From NCBI RefSeq assembly GCF_000168975.1, contig NZ_AAUW01000031.1, positions 1 to 49,369 of the forward strand: 49,369 bases of DNA. The letters run 5' to 3'. The stretch's first letter is position 1; each line of letters begins with the position of its first letter. The stretch comes from Roseibium aggregatum IAM 12614. GTDB taxonomy: Bacteria; Pseudomonadota; Alphaproteobacteria; Rhizobiales; Stappiaceae. Below the pieces are notes generated by a model. That model ran no database searches, was not told where the DNA came from, and saw only the letters and a list, made by a program, of their open reading frames with translations. Positions 42,822-49,369 of this stretch are shown here, piece after piece. The translations under genes and the position numbers were made by a program.

Positions 42822-43072
42822 CGGCTCTCTCCCTGGCGTTTGGCATCGGCTTCAGTGGCGATCGCGTCGAGTTCCAGCAGGGCAGCATCGGCACGCTTGA
42901 GATAGCGATGGCGCTTCTTCTCCCAGTCGAGCCGTGTGTCGACTTCCTGAACCAGGTGATCGTCGATCGGCGTTCGCGTGACCGGCATATGCTCCAGCGT
43001 CATGGTCGTGGCGATGTCCTCGGGATAGGAGGTTTTGAACAGCGCAAAGGCTATGCGTTCGCGGTAACTCAT
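42818..43072 (-). CDS. Small phage protein, 84 residues, unknown
   Basis: This 84-residue protein starts MSYRERIAFALFKTSYPED and is helical and charged toward the end (DWEKKRHRYLKRADAALLELDAIATEADAKRQ), probably a short coiled coil. I do not recognise the family. The start at 43072 lies four bases after the previous stop and the end overlaps gemA by four bases, so it belongs to the early operon. The frame is open further upstream to 43168, but that part overlaps the preceding gene. Confidence 0.7.
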   Translation of the reverse strand: MSYRERIAFALFKTSYPEDIATTMTLEHMPVTRTPIDDHLVQEVDTRLDWEKKRHRYLKRADAALLELDAIATEADAKRQGESR

Positions 43073-43076
43073 GGGC

Positions 43077-43334
43077 TCAATCCTTGTAGGGCAATGGAAC
43101 CCGGTGGGGCTGACCGGCGGCACCGGCATCGCCGAGCGGCTCAGGTCTGCGCCGGGCTTGAAGTTCATGTTTCAGAAGATTGGTGGTCGCCTGCTTCAAT
43201 TCCTTGGTCAGATCGGGCCGGCAGTGCAGGCGGTAGCGGGCCCGATTGGCTTTGCGCAAAAGATGATCACGCCGTTCGCGCAAAGCCTTGGTCTCACCCA
43301 ACTCAGAAGCTTCCGGATTGGCGAGGCGAGACAT
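43077..43334 (-). CDS. Small basic phage protein, 85 residues, unknown
   Basis: This 85-residue protein is strongly basic (ALRERRDHLLRKANRARYRLHCRPDLTKELKQATTNLLKHELQARRRPE) and largely helical, consistent with nucleic-acid binding. I do not recognise the family. It begins two bases after the DUF3164 stop and ends four bases before the next gene. Its conservation cannot be judged here, so the gene is called on operon position and length. Confidence 0.65.
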   Translation of the reverse strand: MSRLANPEASELGETKALRERRDHLLRKANRARYRLHCRPDLTKELKQATTNLLKHELQARRRPEPLGDAGAAGQPHRVPLPYKD

Positions 43335-43336
43335 TT

Positions 43337-43999
43337 CTATGCGGCCTTGGCCAGATCGATGGTGATCGCCTGCCAGTCCGCATCCGGCTGGTCCCGCCGA
43401 TAAAACCGCACATAGCTCTTGGAACCAGTGATCCGCATGGCATCCTTCAGCGCCGTCATCGCCCGCTGCCAGCGCTCGTCCTCGATCTCCAGGCGCATCA
43501 GCATGAAGATCTCTGATTTGTTGATCTGACCTTCTTTGTCGGTGTTGAAGGCGCGGGTGACGATGGAGCGGATTTCCGGGCGGCTGTCAGCGGCCCATTC
43601 ATTCAGGCATTCGTCGATCAGGCTCTTGGCGATCTGGATCTCCGGGCCGAAGTCGATGAAGTCGGAGACCTGCACCTGGACCTTCCGGCAACCGTCGACA
43701 GTCTGGAAGGTGGTGTTGCCTTTCTTGCCACCCTTCTGGGAGTCGTATTCCTGGGCAAGCAGTGCGGTCAGGCTCAGGAGATCGGCAAAGGTGTGATTGC
43801 GGAAGCGGCTGATCTGCGCGGATAGCTCTTCAGCAAAGCCGACAATCTTGCGCACGGTCTCGTCTTCGAGCTTGTGTTGAGGTTTGACGTTTTCCAGCGG
43901 CACCAGGTTGCCCTTGGCATCGCGCATATAGGACTGGCCGTTGATCATCTCGACACCGTCAACCGGCTCAGACATCGCCTTGTTCGGAGAAACTTCCAT
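43337..43999 (-). CDS. DUF3164 family Mu-like phage protein
   Basis: This 220-residue protein matches DUF3164, a family found in early regions of Mu-like phages. The N-terminal INGQSYMRDAKGNLVPLENVKPQ and the block FQTVDGCRKVQVQVSDFIDFGPEIQIAKSLIDECLNEWA are characteristic. The C-terminus (RWQRAMTALKDAMRITGSKSYVRFYRRD) fits too. Function is unknown. The ATG at 43999 has AGGA eight bases upstream; an in-frame TTG at 44005 is less likely. It is in the same early operon as the neighbouring phage genes. Confidence 0.9.
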   Translation of the reverse strand: MEVSPNKAMSEPVDGVEMINGQSYMRDAKGNLVPLENVKPQHKLEDETVRKIVGFAEELSAQISRFRNHTFADLLSLTALLAQEYDSQKGGKKGNTTFQTVDGCRKVQVQVSDFIDFGPEIQIAKSLIDECLNEWAADSRPEIRSIVTRAFNTDKEGQINKSEIFMLMRLEIEDERWQRAMTALKDAMRITGSKSYVRFYRRDQPDADWQAITIDLAKAA

Positions 44000-44044
44000 G
44001 TTCAATGTCCTTTTGCAGTCTCGTTAAACGCAGAACAAAAAGGC

Positions 44045-44341
44045 TTAAGCCGCGCCGTCGTCGTCGAAACAGCTCCGCGGAATAGGGGCGGCCGTCTCAG
44101 GGGCTTCGGCCGGAATGGGCCGGCGGGCGATCGGGAACAGCGCGATCTTTGGATCGGACAGATCGATGACCACCGGCCGCTGGACGCGGGAGTTCTCCAG
44201 GTGCCAGGCAATGGAAACGCAATCGTCGAGGACTTTCTCGACCTTTGCGGTGGTTTGTGCCGAGAGGGTCAAGACGCCCTTTGCATCTTTCCACTCGTTC
44301 AGCTGGCGCGAGAGCATGCGCAGGTCAGTGCTAAGCATCAT
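44045..44341 (-). CDS. Small phage protein, 98 residues, unknown
   Basis: This 98-residue protein starts MMLSTDLRMLSRQLNEWK and has a helical N-terminal half followed by a proline-rich acidic tail (PIPAEAPETAAPIPRSCFDDDG). I do not recognise the family. GGA lies six bases before the first ATG, which overlaps the end of the preceding helix-turn-helix gene. It is tightly packed in the early operon. The likely role is regulatory or replication-associated, but nothing in the sequence shows which. Confidence 0.65.
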   Translation of the reverse strand: MMLSTDLRMLSRQLNEWKDAKGVLTLSAQTTAKVEKVLDDCVSIAWHLENSRVQRPVVIDLSDPKIALFPIARRPIPAEAPETAAPIPRSCFDDDGAA

Positions 44342-44714
44342 GAGATCCTTTCAGGCGGGAGTGCGGGCAGCCGTCTCGGCAGGCGCGGTAGACTTTGGAT
44401 CGGGTCGAGTTGGTGACGGCGCGGGGTTTGGCTTGCCAGTCGAGGCATATGTGCCGGCCGATCCCACCAAGGACCGGACAGTCGACGGTTGAACCCATCA
44501 AGGCTCCCCTCACCTTCTCCTCAACCTTGGTGAGATCCCCCGGATATTTGTTGCCGAGAGTCTGGCTGATCGTGGTCGGCGAATAACCAAGCCGCTGCGC
44601 GCAGGCATTCAGCCCCTTGGCCGATGCCAGCCGGGCAAGCTCGGCGATCCAATCGGGCGGCGTGCCGCCCCATGCAGCTTCCGCCTTTTGAACCATGGTC
44701 GAGGAAGCACTCAT
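44331..44714 (-). CDS. Phage helix-turn-helix protein with C-terminal cysteine cluster
   Basis: This 127-residue protein has a helix-turn-helix in its first half (LARLASAKGLNACAQRLGYSPTTISQTLGNKYPG). The second half holds four cysteines in the pattern C-x10-C and C-x3-C (CPVLGGIGRHIC and CRDGC) with a nearby CPH, which could bind zinc or another metal. The ATG at 44714 overlaps the previous stop as ATGA; the frame is open to 44837 but overlaps that gene. Similar proteins occur in Mu-like early regions of alphaproteobacteria, by my recollection. Confidence 0.75.
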   Translation of the reverse strand: MSASSTMVQKAEAAWGGTPPDWIAELARLASAKGLNACAQRLGYSPTTISQTLGNKYPGDLTKVEEKVRGALMGSTVDCPVLGGIGRHICLDWQAKPRAVTNSTRSKVYRACRDGCPHSRLKGSHDA

Positions 44715-45355
44715 GCGGCGCACTCCTCTGCCAAAGGAGCGCCCATGATCTCCTTGCGGTTCGGGTCGTAGACCATTTTGGTCTTCAGGATTTTTGGCGG
44801 GTTCGGACCGGTGTTCATGGAGGGCTTCAGCCGACATATGCCCTGCACCTTGTTGCTGCTCTCCCGCAGCACGTGCAGGTATCCGGCTCGGTTCAGATGG
44901 GTCACATACCGCTTTGCTGTCTCGCGCGGGATCTCGACGTCCGGCGTTGAGGCGGTGACAGCCAGCTCAATGAGCGAGAAGCTGGGAAGTGCCCGCATCG
45001 CGTTCCAGATCTGAAGCTGGGCGAGCCCCTGCCTGCCGAGCGTGCCATCCCGGTTGACGATCGGCGCCAGGGCCTGGCGTTTGAGCAGCCGATAGACGTT
45101 GTAGAGCGAGTGTCCGGCACCACGATTGACCTGGACCCGCTGCTCAAGCATTTCCAGAAAGCCAGCTGCATGGAGCCGCTTGATGTAGTCGGCGACCGCG
45201 TAGTCGTCCCTGTCGTTCGATCGCAGGGCCACTTCATGCATGGTGAAATGCTTGTTGTCCTTGCCCAGATCCTTGATCACGCTCCAATAGTGATCGTGGC
45301 CGCGGTAGATCGGTTTGCCGCTCGTGACCTTCAGTTCCATCTGGATCGACATCAC
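44711..45355 (-). CDS. Phage protein with probable winged-helix domains
   Basis: This 214-residue protein appears to contain two winged-helix-like units. The first is HYWSVIKDLGKDNKHFTMHEVALRSNDRDDYAVADYIKRLHAAGFLEML. The second is AMRALPSFSLIELAVTASTPDVEIPRETAKRYVTHLNRAGYLHVL. The second looks like a replication-initiator or transcriptional regulator DNA-binding domain. It overlaps gene B by four bases at its start and the next gene by four at its end. The role is not known; the place right after transposase genes suggests early regulation. Confidence 0.75.
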   Translation of the reverse strand: MMSIQMELKVTSGKPIYRGHDHYWSVIKDLGKDNKHFTMHEVALRSNDRDDYAVADYIKRLHAAGFLEMLEQRVQVNRGAGHSLYNVYRLLKRQALAPIVNRDGTLGRQGLAQLQIWNAMRALPSFSLIELAVTASTPDVEIPRETAKRYVTHLNRAGYLHVLRESSNKVQGICRLKPSMNTGPNPPKILKTKMVYDPNRKEIMGAPLAEECAA

Positions 45356-46116
45356 GCAGCCCTCCGAATGCGGCGTGGCGGCTCACCGGTGAAAAACCAG
45401 CCCTGTTCAAAGGAGCCTGCGGAAAAGCTGTCTTCGCCAGTGCTGCGGGCGTGTTCGATGATCCGGTTCAGGTTGACGTGAATGCGCCGGGCCTTGCCGG
45501 CAGACTTCTCGACAAGCAGGTCAACCAGGTCATCGGAGATGGAAAGCGCAGGACAGAACAGGTTCGCCAGGGCGCGCGCATCCTCATGGTCGCAGGGCTC
45601 TGCCGGCACCCAGTCCAGGACCCGATTGTGAACCCGTTCCACCTGGAGGATTTTCCCCGGCAACTGCTCTTCGCCAATCAGCACGATCGGTGCCTGGCTG
45701 TGCTCGTGGATTTCCCGGACGAGCTCCAGCATCCCCTTGTCGGCCAGCTTGTCGGCTTCATCGATGATCAAGGGGCGGTTGAAGTCATCACCGAGTGCCA
45801 TGATGGCGCATTCGCTCATGTGGGCGATCGTGCCGCGCGGTTCCTGGTTGGCTTCCCGCAGAATGTTTTGCAGCAGGGATTTCTTGGTCCAGCTGTCGCC
45901 AACCTCGACCCGAAGCGCTCCAGTGATGTTCTGGACATAGAGCGCGGCATAGGTCTTGCCGTAGCCGGAATAGCCATGGAAGACGCCAAGGCCCGGCAAA
46001 TGCGGTCCGCGGGAGCGCAGGGTTTCGACAAGGGTCAAACATCGGGCAACGTTCTTGAGCGCGGCCAGCCCGCCGGCGCTCGGCGCACGATTGACTGCAG
46101 GGTCTGCATTCGTCAT
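45352..46116 (-). CDS. Mu-like transposition ATPase B
   Basis: This 254-residue AAA+ protein corresponds to MuB, the ATP-dependent DNA-binding protein that selects target DNA and activates the transposase. Walker A is GYSGYGKT near residue 49, Walker B is PLIIDEADKL near 120, and VLIGEEQLPGK (about 150) and the arginine-rich HNRVLDWVPAEP follow. The C-terminal part (about 180-254) carries the helical domain seen in phage AAA proteins (SAGKARRIHVNLNRIIEHAR). ATG at 46116 has GAAGGACT upstream. The as-sequenced transposase A frame runs through its first 110 codons. Confidence 0.92.
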   Translation of the reverse strand: MTNADPAVNRAPSAGGLAALKNVARCLTLVETLRSRGPHLPGLGVFHGYSGYGKTYAALYVQNITGALRVEVGDSWTKKSLLQNILREANQEPRGTIAHMSECAIMALGDDFNRPLIIDEADKLADKGMLELVREIHEHSQAPIVLIGEEQLPGKILQVERVHNRVLDWVPAEPCDHEDARALANLFCPALSISDDLVDLLVEKSAGKARRIHVNLNRIIEHARSTGEDSFSAGSFEQGWFFTGEPPRRIRRAA

Positions 46117-48346
46117 TCTTCAGTCCTTCAAACTTGAATGTCGGGCCTCGGAAGTTGCAGCTTTCGGGGCCTTTCTCTTGCCCAGGCTTACGCGGGCGGT
46201 ACACGGCCTTCGCGCTTTTGCCCCTCCTGCCAGAGAAGTTCCGCGCTCGGTATTCGGGGCCGGCCTGATAGCCGGTGAGCCAGAGAGCGTCCTGATTACT
46301 CAGGGCCTCCCCCTTGGCGATCCGCGCTTGGAAGCGCTTGGCGCGAGCGAAGCGATCTTCTGCGGTTTCTTTTTGTCGGATGGGCTGCACTTTGGCTGAG
46401 CGAGCGGATGAAGTGCCAAGCTGAGCCATCATCTTCTGCTCGGCTTCAGACAGCGGCTTGGGTGTGCGCTTTGCCTTCACGGCCGCAGCAGCCTGTGTTT
46501 TTGCCGTCTCGTGTTTTTCGGTGAGTTTGGGAAAACTCAGAATGTCGGCATTGGACTGATAGGCAGCGCGCTGTGCTTCAGCGACGGTGCGCGGCGTAAT
46601 CAATCGTTTCTGTTTGCGAATGTCGGCGAGCGCGCCGTCTTCAAGCGCCTTTTGTTTGGCGCGGACCTGGGCGATTGTTGCGGCCGGGTCCAGACCGGCA
46701 AGCATCGGATTGACCGCCTGGCCGAGATAGGTTTCTCCATCGGGCTCAAAGAGCCAGACCCGGCCGAGATCTTCAGGGTCGTGGCGGACAAGAACATCCC
46801 GGCCAGGCATGACATCGCCGGTGTAATAGAACTCACCGTCGATCCGGATGCCCTGATTGGTGACACGGCGCTTGCCATCCTGGCCGGCAACGGGCGCCAG
46901 CAGAACATCGAGTGCTGCCAGATCACCGACAGCCCGGATTGGGCCGGACCAGCGGGCAGCGACTTCAAACGGTGTCTTGCGCTTCAGGCCTTCGTGCGGT
47001 GTGTGAGCATATTGCTCCTCAGTCCATCGATCCGCTTCGCGTTGGAGCTCAAGGGCGGAAAGCGTGACGTTGAAGAGCTTGGCATCGTCCGTGCCGAGCC
47101 GCGCTGAGAACGCCTTGCGCGCTTCAATGATCTTGCGATCGGCAACCGAGTGGCCAACAAACCCCGGCAGGGTCGCGGCGCAATCGCGCTGGAAGGTGCC
47201 GATCACCCGCTCGACCGTTCCCTTTTGCTCAGGCGAATAGGGCGCCGAAAAATCCTGCTCGATGCCAAGGGCGTCCAGCAAACGAATCGTTGCATGGGCT
47301 GAAAAATCCGAGCCGTTGTCGGTCTTGATCAGTTCCGGCACGCCCCAGGCAATGAGGCATTTGCGGATCAAGAGGCCAACGGCGGAGGCGCGCGGTGTGC
47401 TGGTAACGAGAATGATGGTGCGCCGGGAATAAAGATCAATCGCAACATAGATGTTCATGCGCCCGTCCGTGGTCATGACATCCGACGGCGAGGCATCGAT
47501 CTCCCAGCGCTCGTTGAGCCGATCGACACGGTTGGCGCCGGAAGCCGCAAACCGGACCTTAGACTTGTAGGCATCCGGATCGGTGATTTTGAGAAGCGCG
47601 TTCCTATCCTGCTCTTTCCACGTTTTAAGAGCGTTTTGAAACGTCCTTAAAGGCGGCATTTTCTTGCGGACCTGGCCCTTGGCGGTTTCCACCAGAACCG
47701 TTTCGCCGAACTTCGCGATCGCCGTGGTTCGGATGTGTTTGGCGGAGAGAAACTGATTGGAGACATAGAGCGCCAGACAATAGGCCCGCAGCTCTCCACC
47801 CTCGGCCGTGTCGAGAACCCCTGTGCCCTTCCGGGCTTTTGAGGGATCGTGCGCTAGGCGGTTGATGTCTGTGCGCATGTCCTTGCGCCAGCGGGCAAGC
47901 GTGCGACCAGAAAGGCGTTTAACCAGGTGCCTGACCCATTCGGGAACCGGAACCTTGCCGTCCTCATAAAGCTCGGCGAAGAGATCATCAGACGGGCTGG
48001 TGGTCAGCTCGCAGCTTTTCTTGAAGCGATCGGCGATTTTCAGGACAACCAGCTTGGCGTCGCGCGTGTTGCGCTCGCGCGTCGTCAGATCCCGGCTCGT
48101 TTCTGTCCGATAGTCTTTTTGCTCGATCCGCACAAAGGTGGCGGCATAATCGAGCCGCTGCGTATGGGGCAGAAGGTTCATGTGGTACTCGAGCCCACCG
48201 CCCCCTTCCCTGCCCTCGCGCTTGCGGGCAAGCCGGCTGTCCGCCCAGTGTTCGCGCGCGGCTATCAACTGCACACCACGCTTGGATGTCGGAAAGCCTT
48301 CAAGCCTGAGATCAGCGATTTCCTGGGCGGTCAGCCAGAGTTTCAT
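45788..48346 (-). CDS. Mu-like transposase A, probably frameshifted near its C-terminus
   Basis: This is the DDE transposase of the element. The 852 residues as read include an N-terminal Mu-type DNA-binding domain (LTAQEIADLRLEGFPTSKRGVQ), the RNase H-like catalytic core with Asp in WEIDASPSD (about 283), Asp in IKTDNGSDF (about 345) and Glu in QKGTVERVIG (about 373), and the beta-barrel (ITNQGIRIDGEFYYTGD region). After GYQAGPEYRAR (about 703) the frame becomes arginine/proline-rich and runs 330 bases through gene B. The adjacent frame instead reads ELLWQEGQKREG and stops at TAA (46188-46190) just before B. A one-base deletion near 46235 explains this. It overlaps the previous gene as ATGA. 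Confidence 0.9.
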   Translation of the reverse strand: MKLWLTAQEIADLRLEGFPTSKRGVQLIAAREHWADSRLARKREGREGGGGLEYHMNLLPHTQRLDYAATFVRIEQKDYRTETSRDLTTRERNTRDAKLVVLKIADRFKKSCELTTSPSDDLFAELYEDGKVPVPEWVRHLVKRLSGRTLARWRKDMRTDINRLAHDPSKARKGTGVLDTAEGGELRAYCLALYVSNQFLSAKHIRTTAIAKFGETVLVETAKGQVRKKMPPLRTFQNALKTWKEQDRNALLKITDPDAYKSKVRFAASGANRVDRLNERWEIDASPSDVMTTDGRMNIYVAIDLYSRRTIILVTSTPRASAVGLLIRKCLIAWGVPELIKTDNGSDFSAHATIRLLDALGIEQDFSAPYSPEQKGTVERVIGTFQRDCAATLPGFVGHSVADRKIIEARKAFSARLGTDDAKLFNVTLSALELQREADRWTEEQYAHTPHEGLKRKTPFEVAARWSGPIRAVGDLAALDVLLAPVAGQDGKRRVTNQGIRIDGEFYYTGDVMPGRDVLVRHDPEDLGRVWLFEPDGETYLGQAVNPMLAGLDPAATIAQVRAKQKALEDGALADIRKQKRLITPRTVAEAQRAAYQSNADILSFPKLTEKHETAKTQAAAAVKAKRTPKPLSEAEQKMMAQLGTSSARSAKVQPIRQKETAEDRFARAKRFQARIAKGEALSNQDALWLTGYQAGPEYRARNFSGRRGKSAKAVYRPRKPGQEKGPESCNFRGPTFKFEGLKNDECRPCSQSCAERRRAGRAQERCPMFDPCRNPALPRTAFAGPWRLPWLFRLRQDLCRALCPEHHWSASGRGWRQLDQEIPAAKHSAGSQPGTARHDRPHERMRHHGTR

Positions 48347-48807
48347 TTGGCACTCCGGATCTGCATCTGGAGCGTTTTCTTGCGTGTGGCGACCATGCGC
48401 TCATGGTCTTCGATCAAGGCCAGCTCAATGACGTTCTCGTATTTGCGCGGAACAACCGCCATGTCGAAGTCTTCGGCGATGAACCCGAGAAGCTCGGTTT
48501 TGCCTGTGGCATGGATCAGCGCCAGAAAGCGTTCGACCGTGATGTTGTTTCCGGTCTTTGCTTCCGAGGCATAGGCCTCCAGCATGTCTTTTGTGACCTT
48601 GTGCCCAAGCCGCTCGCTCATCAGCCCGGCAACCGTCACCCGGTCCTTGCCGCATTCTTTGAGCGCTTTGGCGATCGCACGGCTGATCCGCGACGCAAGC
48701 CGGTTACCGGAGATCGTTCCCGGCTCAAAACCCACCGACACTTTTGGTGGCTTCCACCCGGTGAACATGTCGATGGTGAAATCGTCGCGCGGCGTTTTCC
48801 TAGCCAT
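48343..48807 (-). CDS. Phage DNA-binding protein upstream of transposase A
   Basis: This 154-residue protein starts MARKTPRDDFTIDMFTGW and contains a helical central part with VTVAGLMSERLGHKVTKDMLEAYASEAKTGNNITVERFLALIHATG, which reads as a helix-turn-helix domain. Proteins of this kind precede the transposase in alphaproteobacterial Mu-like phages, as far as I recall. The ATG at 48807 lies inside the end of the ParB-like gene; the open frame extends to 49044 only in conflict with that gene. Its stop overlaps the transposase start by four bases. It probably acts as an early regulator, which is inference. Confidence 0.8.
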   Translation of the reverse strand: MARKTPRDDFTIDMFTGWKPPKVSVGFEPGTISGNRLASRISRAIAKALKECGKDRVTVAGLMSERLGHKVTKDMLEAYASEAKTGNNITVERFLALIHATGKTELLGFIAEDFDMAVVPRKYENVIELALIEDHERMVATRKKTLQMQIRSAK

Positions 48808-49369
48808 CGAGCCAGCCCTCCCGCTTGACCAGTTCGACGATCTCCTTGCGGTGGAGCTTGAAGACCACCATCCGGCTTGCTCTCGGGAGCTTGCTGAGAT
48901 TGTCGCAAGCGGACCGCAACACCCGATCGGTGGCAGTTTCCGGGTCGCGACCATCGAGCAACAGCAAAGCGTCCGAGATTGATTTGGCCTTGGGCAATTC
49001 ACCCAGGATGAGGTCCAGGACCTTGCATTGGACTTCGGCGTCAAGGTCCGCGAGCGCTTTCAGGTCGGATTGTTTTTCGGCGAAGGGCGTGCCTTTGAGG
49101 CGTTCGCGGGTTTGCGGGGAAAGGCCTTTGAAGATGGCGACCGCAATTTGAATAGAACGTGGTGTGAGCCCGGTGGTTTCTGCGGCATTCTGGCAGAACG
49201 AAAAAACTTCGTTCTGCCTCTTTTGGCCACCGGTGTGCTGATTTCCGCGCCTGCCGCCATTCTTAGTTTCCGGGTGGAGTACCTCATAAACCCGCTTCAA
49301 CTCGCTCAGCGCTTCGCACCGCTCAAGAGCGTTGAGATCCTTGCGCCCGAGGTTCTCCAGGATCTCGTG
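48800..49369 (-). CDS. ParB-like Mu phage protein, partial at right edge
   Basis: The frame is open from the window edge to a stop at 48800, giving 189 residues of the C-terminal part. Conserved parts are ENLGRKDLNALERCEALSELKRVYE, the helix-turn-helix region FCQNAAETTGLTPRSIQIAVAIFKGLSPQTRERLKG, and the end KLHRKEIVELVKREGWLDG. The N-terminal ParB/Srx domain lies beyond the edge. The protein is a close relative of the one at 27368-28219, which can be used to predict the missing part. It overlaps the next early gene by eight bases. Confidence 0.88.
   Translation of the reverse strand, partial: HEILENLGRKDLNALERCEALSELKRVYEVLHPETKNGGRRGNQHTGGQKRQNEVFSFCQNAAETTGLTPRSIQIAVAIFKGLSPQTRERLKGTPFAEKQSDLKALADLDAEVQCKVLDLILGELPKAKSISDALLLLDGRDPETATDRVLRSACDNLSKLPRASRMVVFKLHRKEIVELVKREGWLDG

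Larger units (their letters stand above)
40826..49369 (-). mobile_element. Mu-like transposable phage, early and middle regions only
   Basis: All genes read leftward in the order expected for a Mu-like early region: ParB-like, DNA-binding protein, transposase A, transposition ATPase B, small regulators, DUF3164, gemA, mor, then a C-like activator. Many neighbours overlap by four bases. Nothing for lysis, head or tail follows the C-like gene. The element continues past the right edge. The left limit is a guess based on a TG-started motif at 40826. Confidence 0.85.

Noticed and set aside
20685..49369. CRISPR array or integrase gene in the island
   Set aside because: No regularly spaced repeat-spacer structure and no tyrosine or serine recombinase protein was seen; the only recombinase is the Mu-like transposase.

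Overview
The window reads as an alphaproteobacterial chromosome, most likely Hyphomicrobiales and perhaps near Roseibium/Labrenzia. That is inferred from flbD and fliN beside fliF-fliG-fliH, a sciP gene, perfect CtrA boxes (TTAA-N7-TTAA), a high-GC core, and Mu-like phage genes of the alphaproteobacterial type. Three zones follow one another.

Zone 1 (1-20684) is core chromosome. Housekeeping genes come first: two GNAT acetyltransferases, a glutathionyl-hydroquinone reductase, a Nudix hydrolase, a metallophosphoesterase and mtnA. Next is a flagellar block on the minus strand: fliF-fliG-fliH-fliN-flbD-flhA, the CtrA inhibitor gene sciP, and fliK-flgD. The regulatory logic shows in the DNA. A perfect CtrA box precedes fliF, a near-match precedes sciP, and a sigma-54 type -24/-12 element precedes fliK; FlbD is the sigma-54 activator encoded in the same cluster. 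A second perfect CtrA box precedes the first of two tandem paralogous 91-residue genes of unknown function next to flhA. The zone ends with mnmA and a tRNA-Met(CAT) gene with a clear promoter.

Zone 2 (20685-40800) is an accessory island next to the tRNA gene and rich in nuclease and defence-like genes. On the minus strand are a ParB-like gene and a 2010-residue DUF4011/SF1 helicase/Vsr-like nuclease/DUF3320 protein. On the plus strand are an SbcD/YhaO-like nuclease with its YhaN-like SMC ATPase, an unrecognised two-gene module (a probable winged-helix protein and a PD-(D/E)XK nuclease), a small membrane protein coupled to tcmP, a single-HKD PLD-like protein and a DUF3800 protein. A three-Cys-motif (DUF5131) gene lies convergent to tcmP. 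No integrase is visible.

Zone 3 (about 40826-49369, continuing past the right edge) is the early and middle region of a Mu-like transposable phage, all on the minus strand: ParB-like, a DNA-binding protein, transposase A, transposition ATPase B, several small phage proteins, DUF3164, GemA, Mor and a second Mor/C-type activator. A striking array of TGAC/GTCA half-sites lies where a Mor-dependent middle promoter is expected. No lysis, head or tail gene follows: phage sequence stops after the C-like gene and the defence-type genes begin. Transposase A appears frameshifted at its C-terminus, the part known in Mu to contact MuB. The element is therefore either a truncated prophage or a Mu-like transposon that lost its late genes; whether the island genes are its cargo is open. 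The ParB-like protein in zone 2 is a clear paralogue of the one at the right edge, which ties the two zones together.
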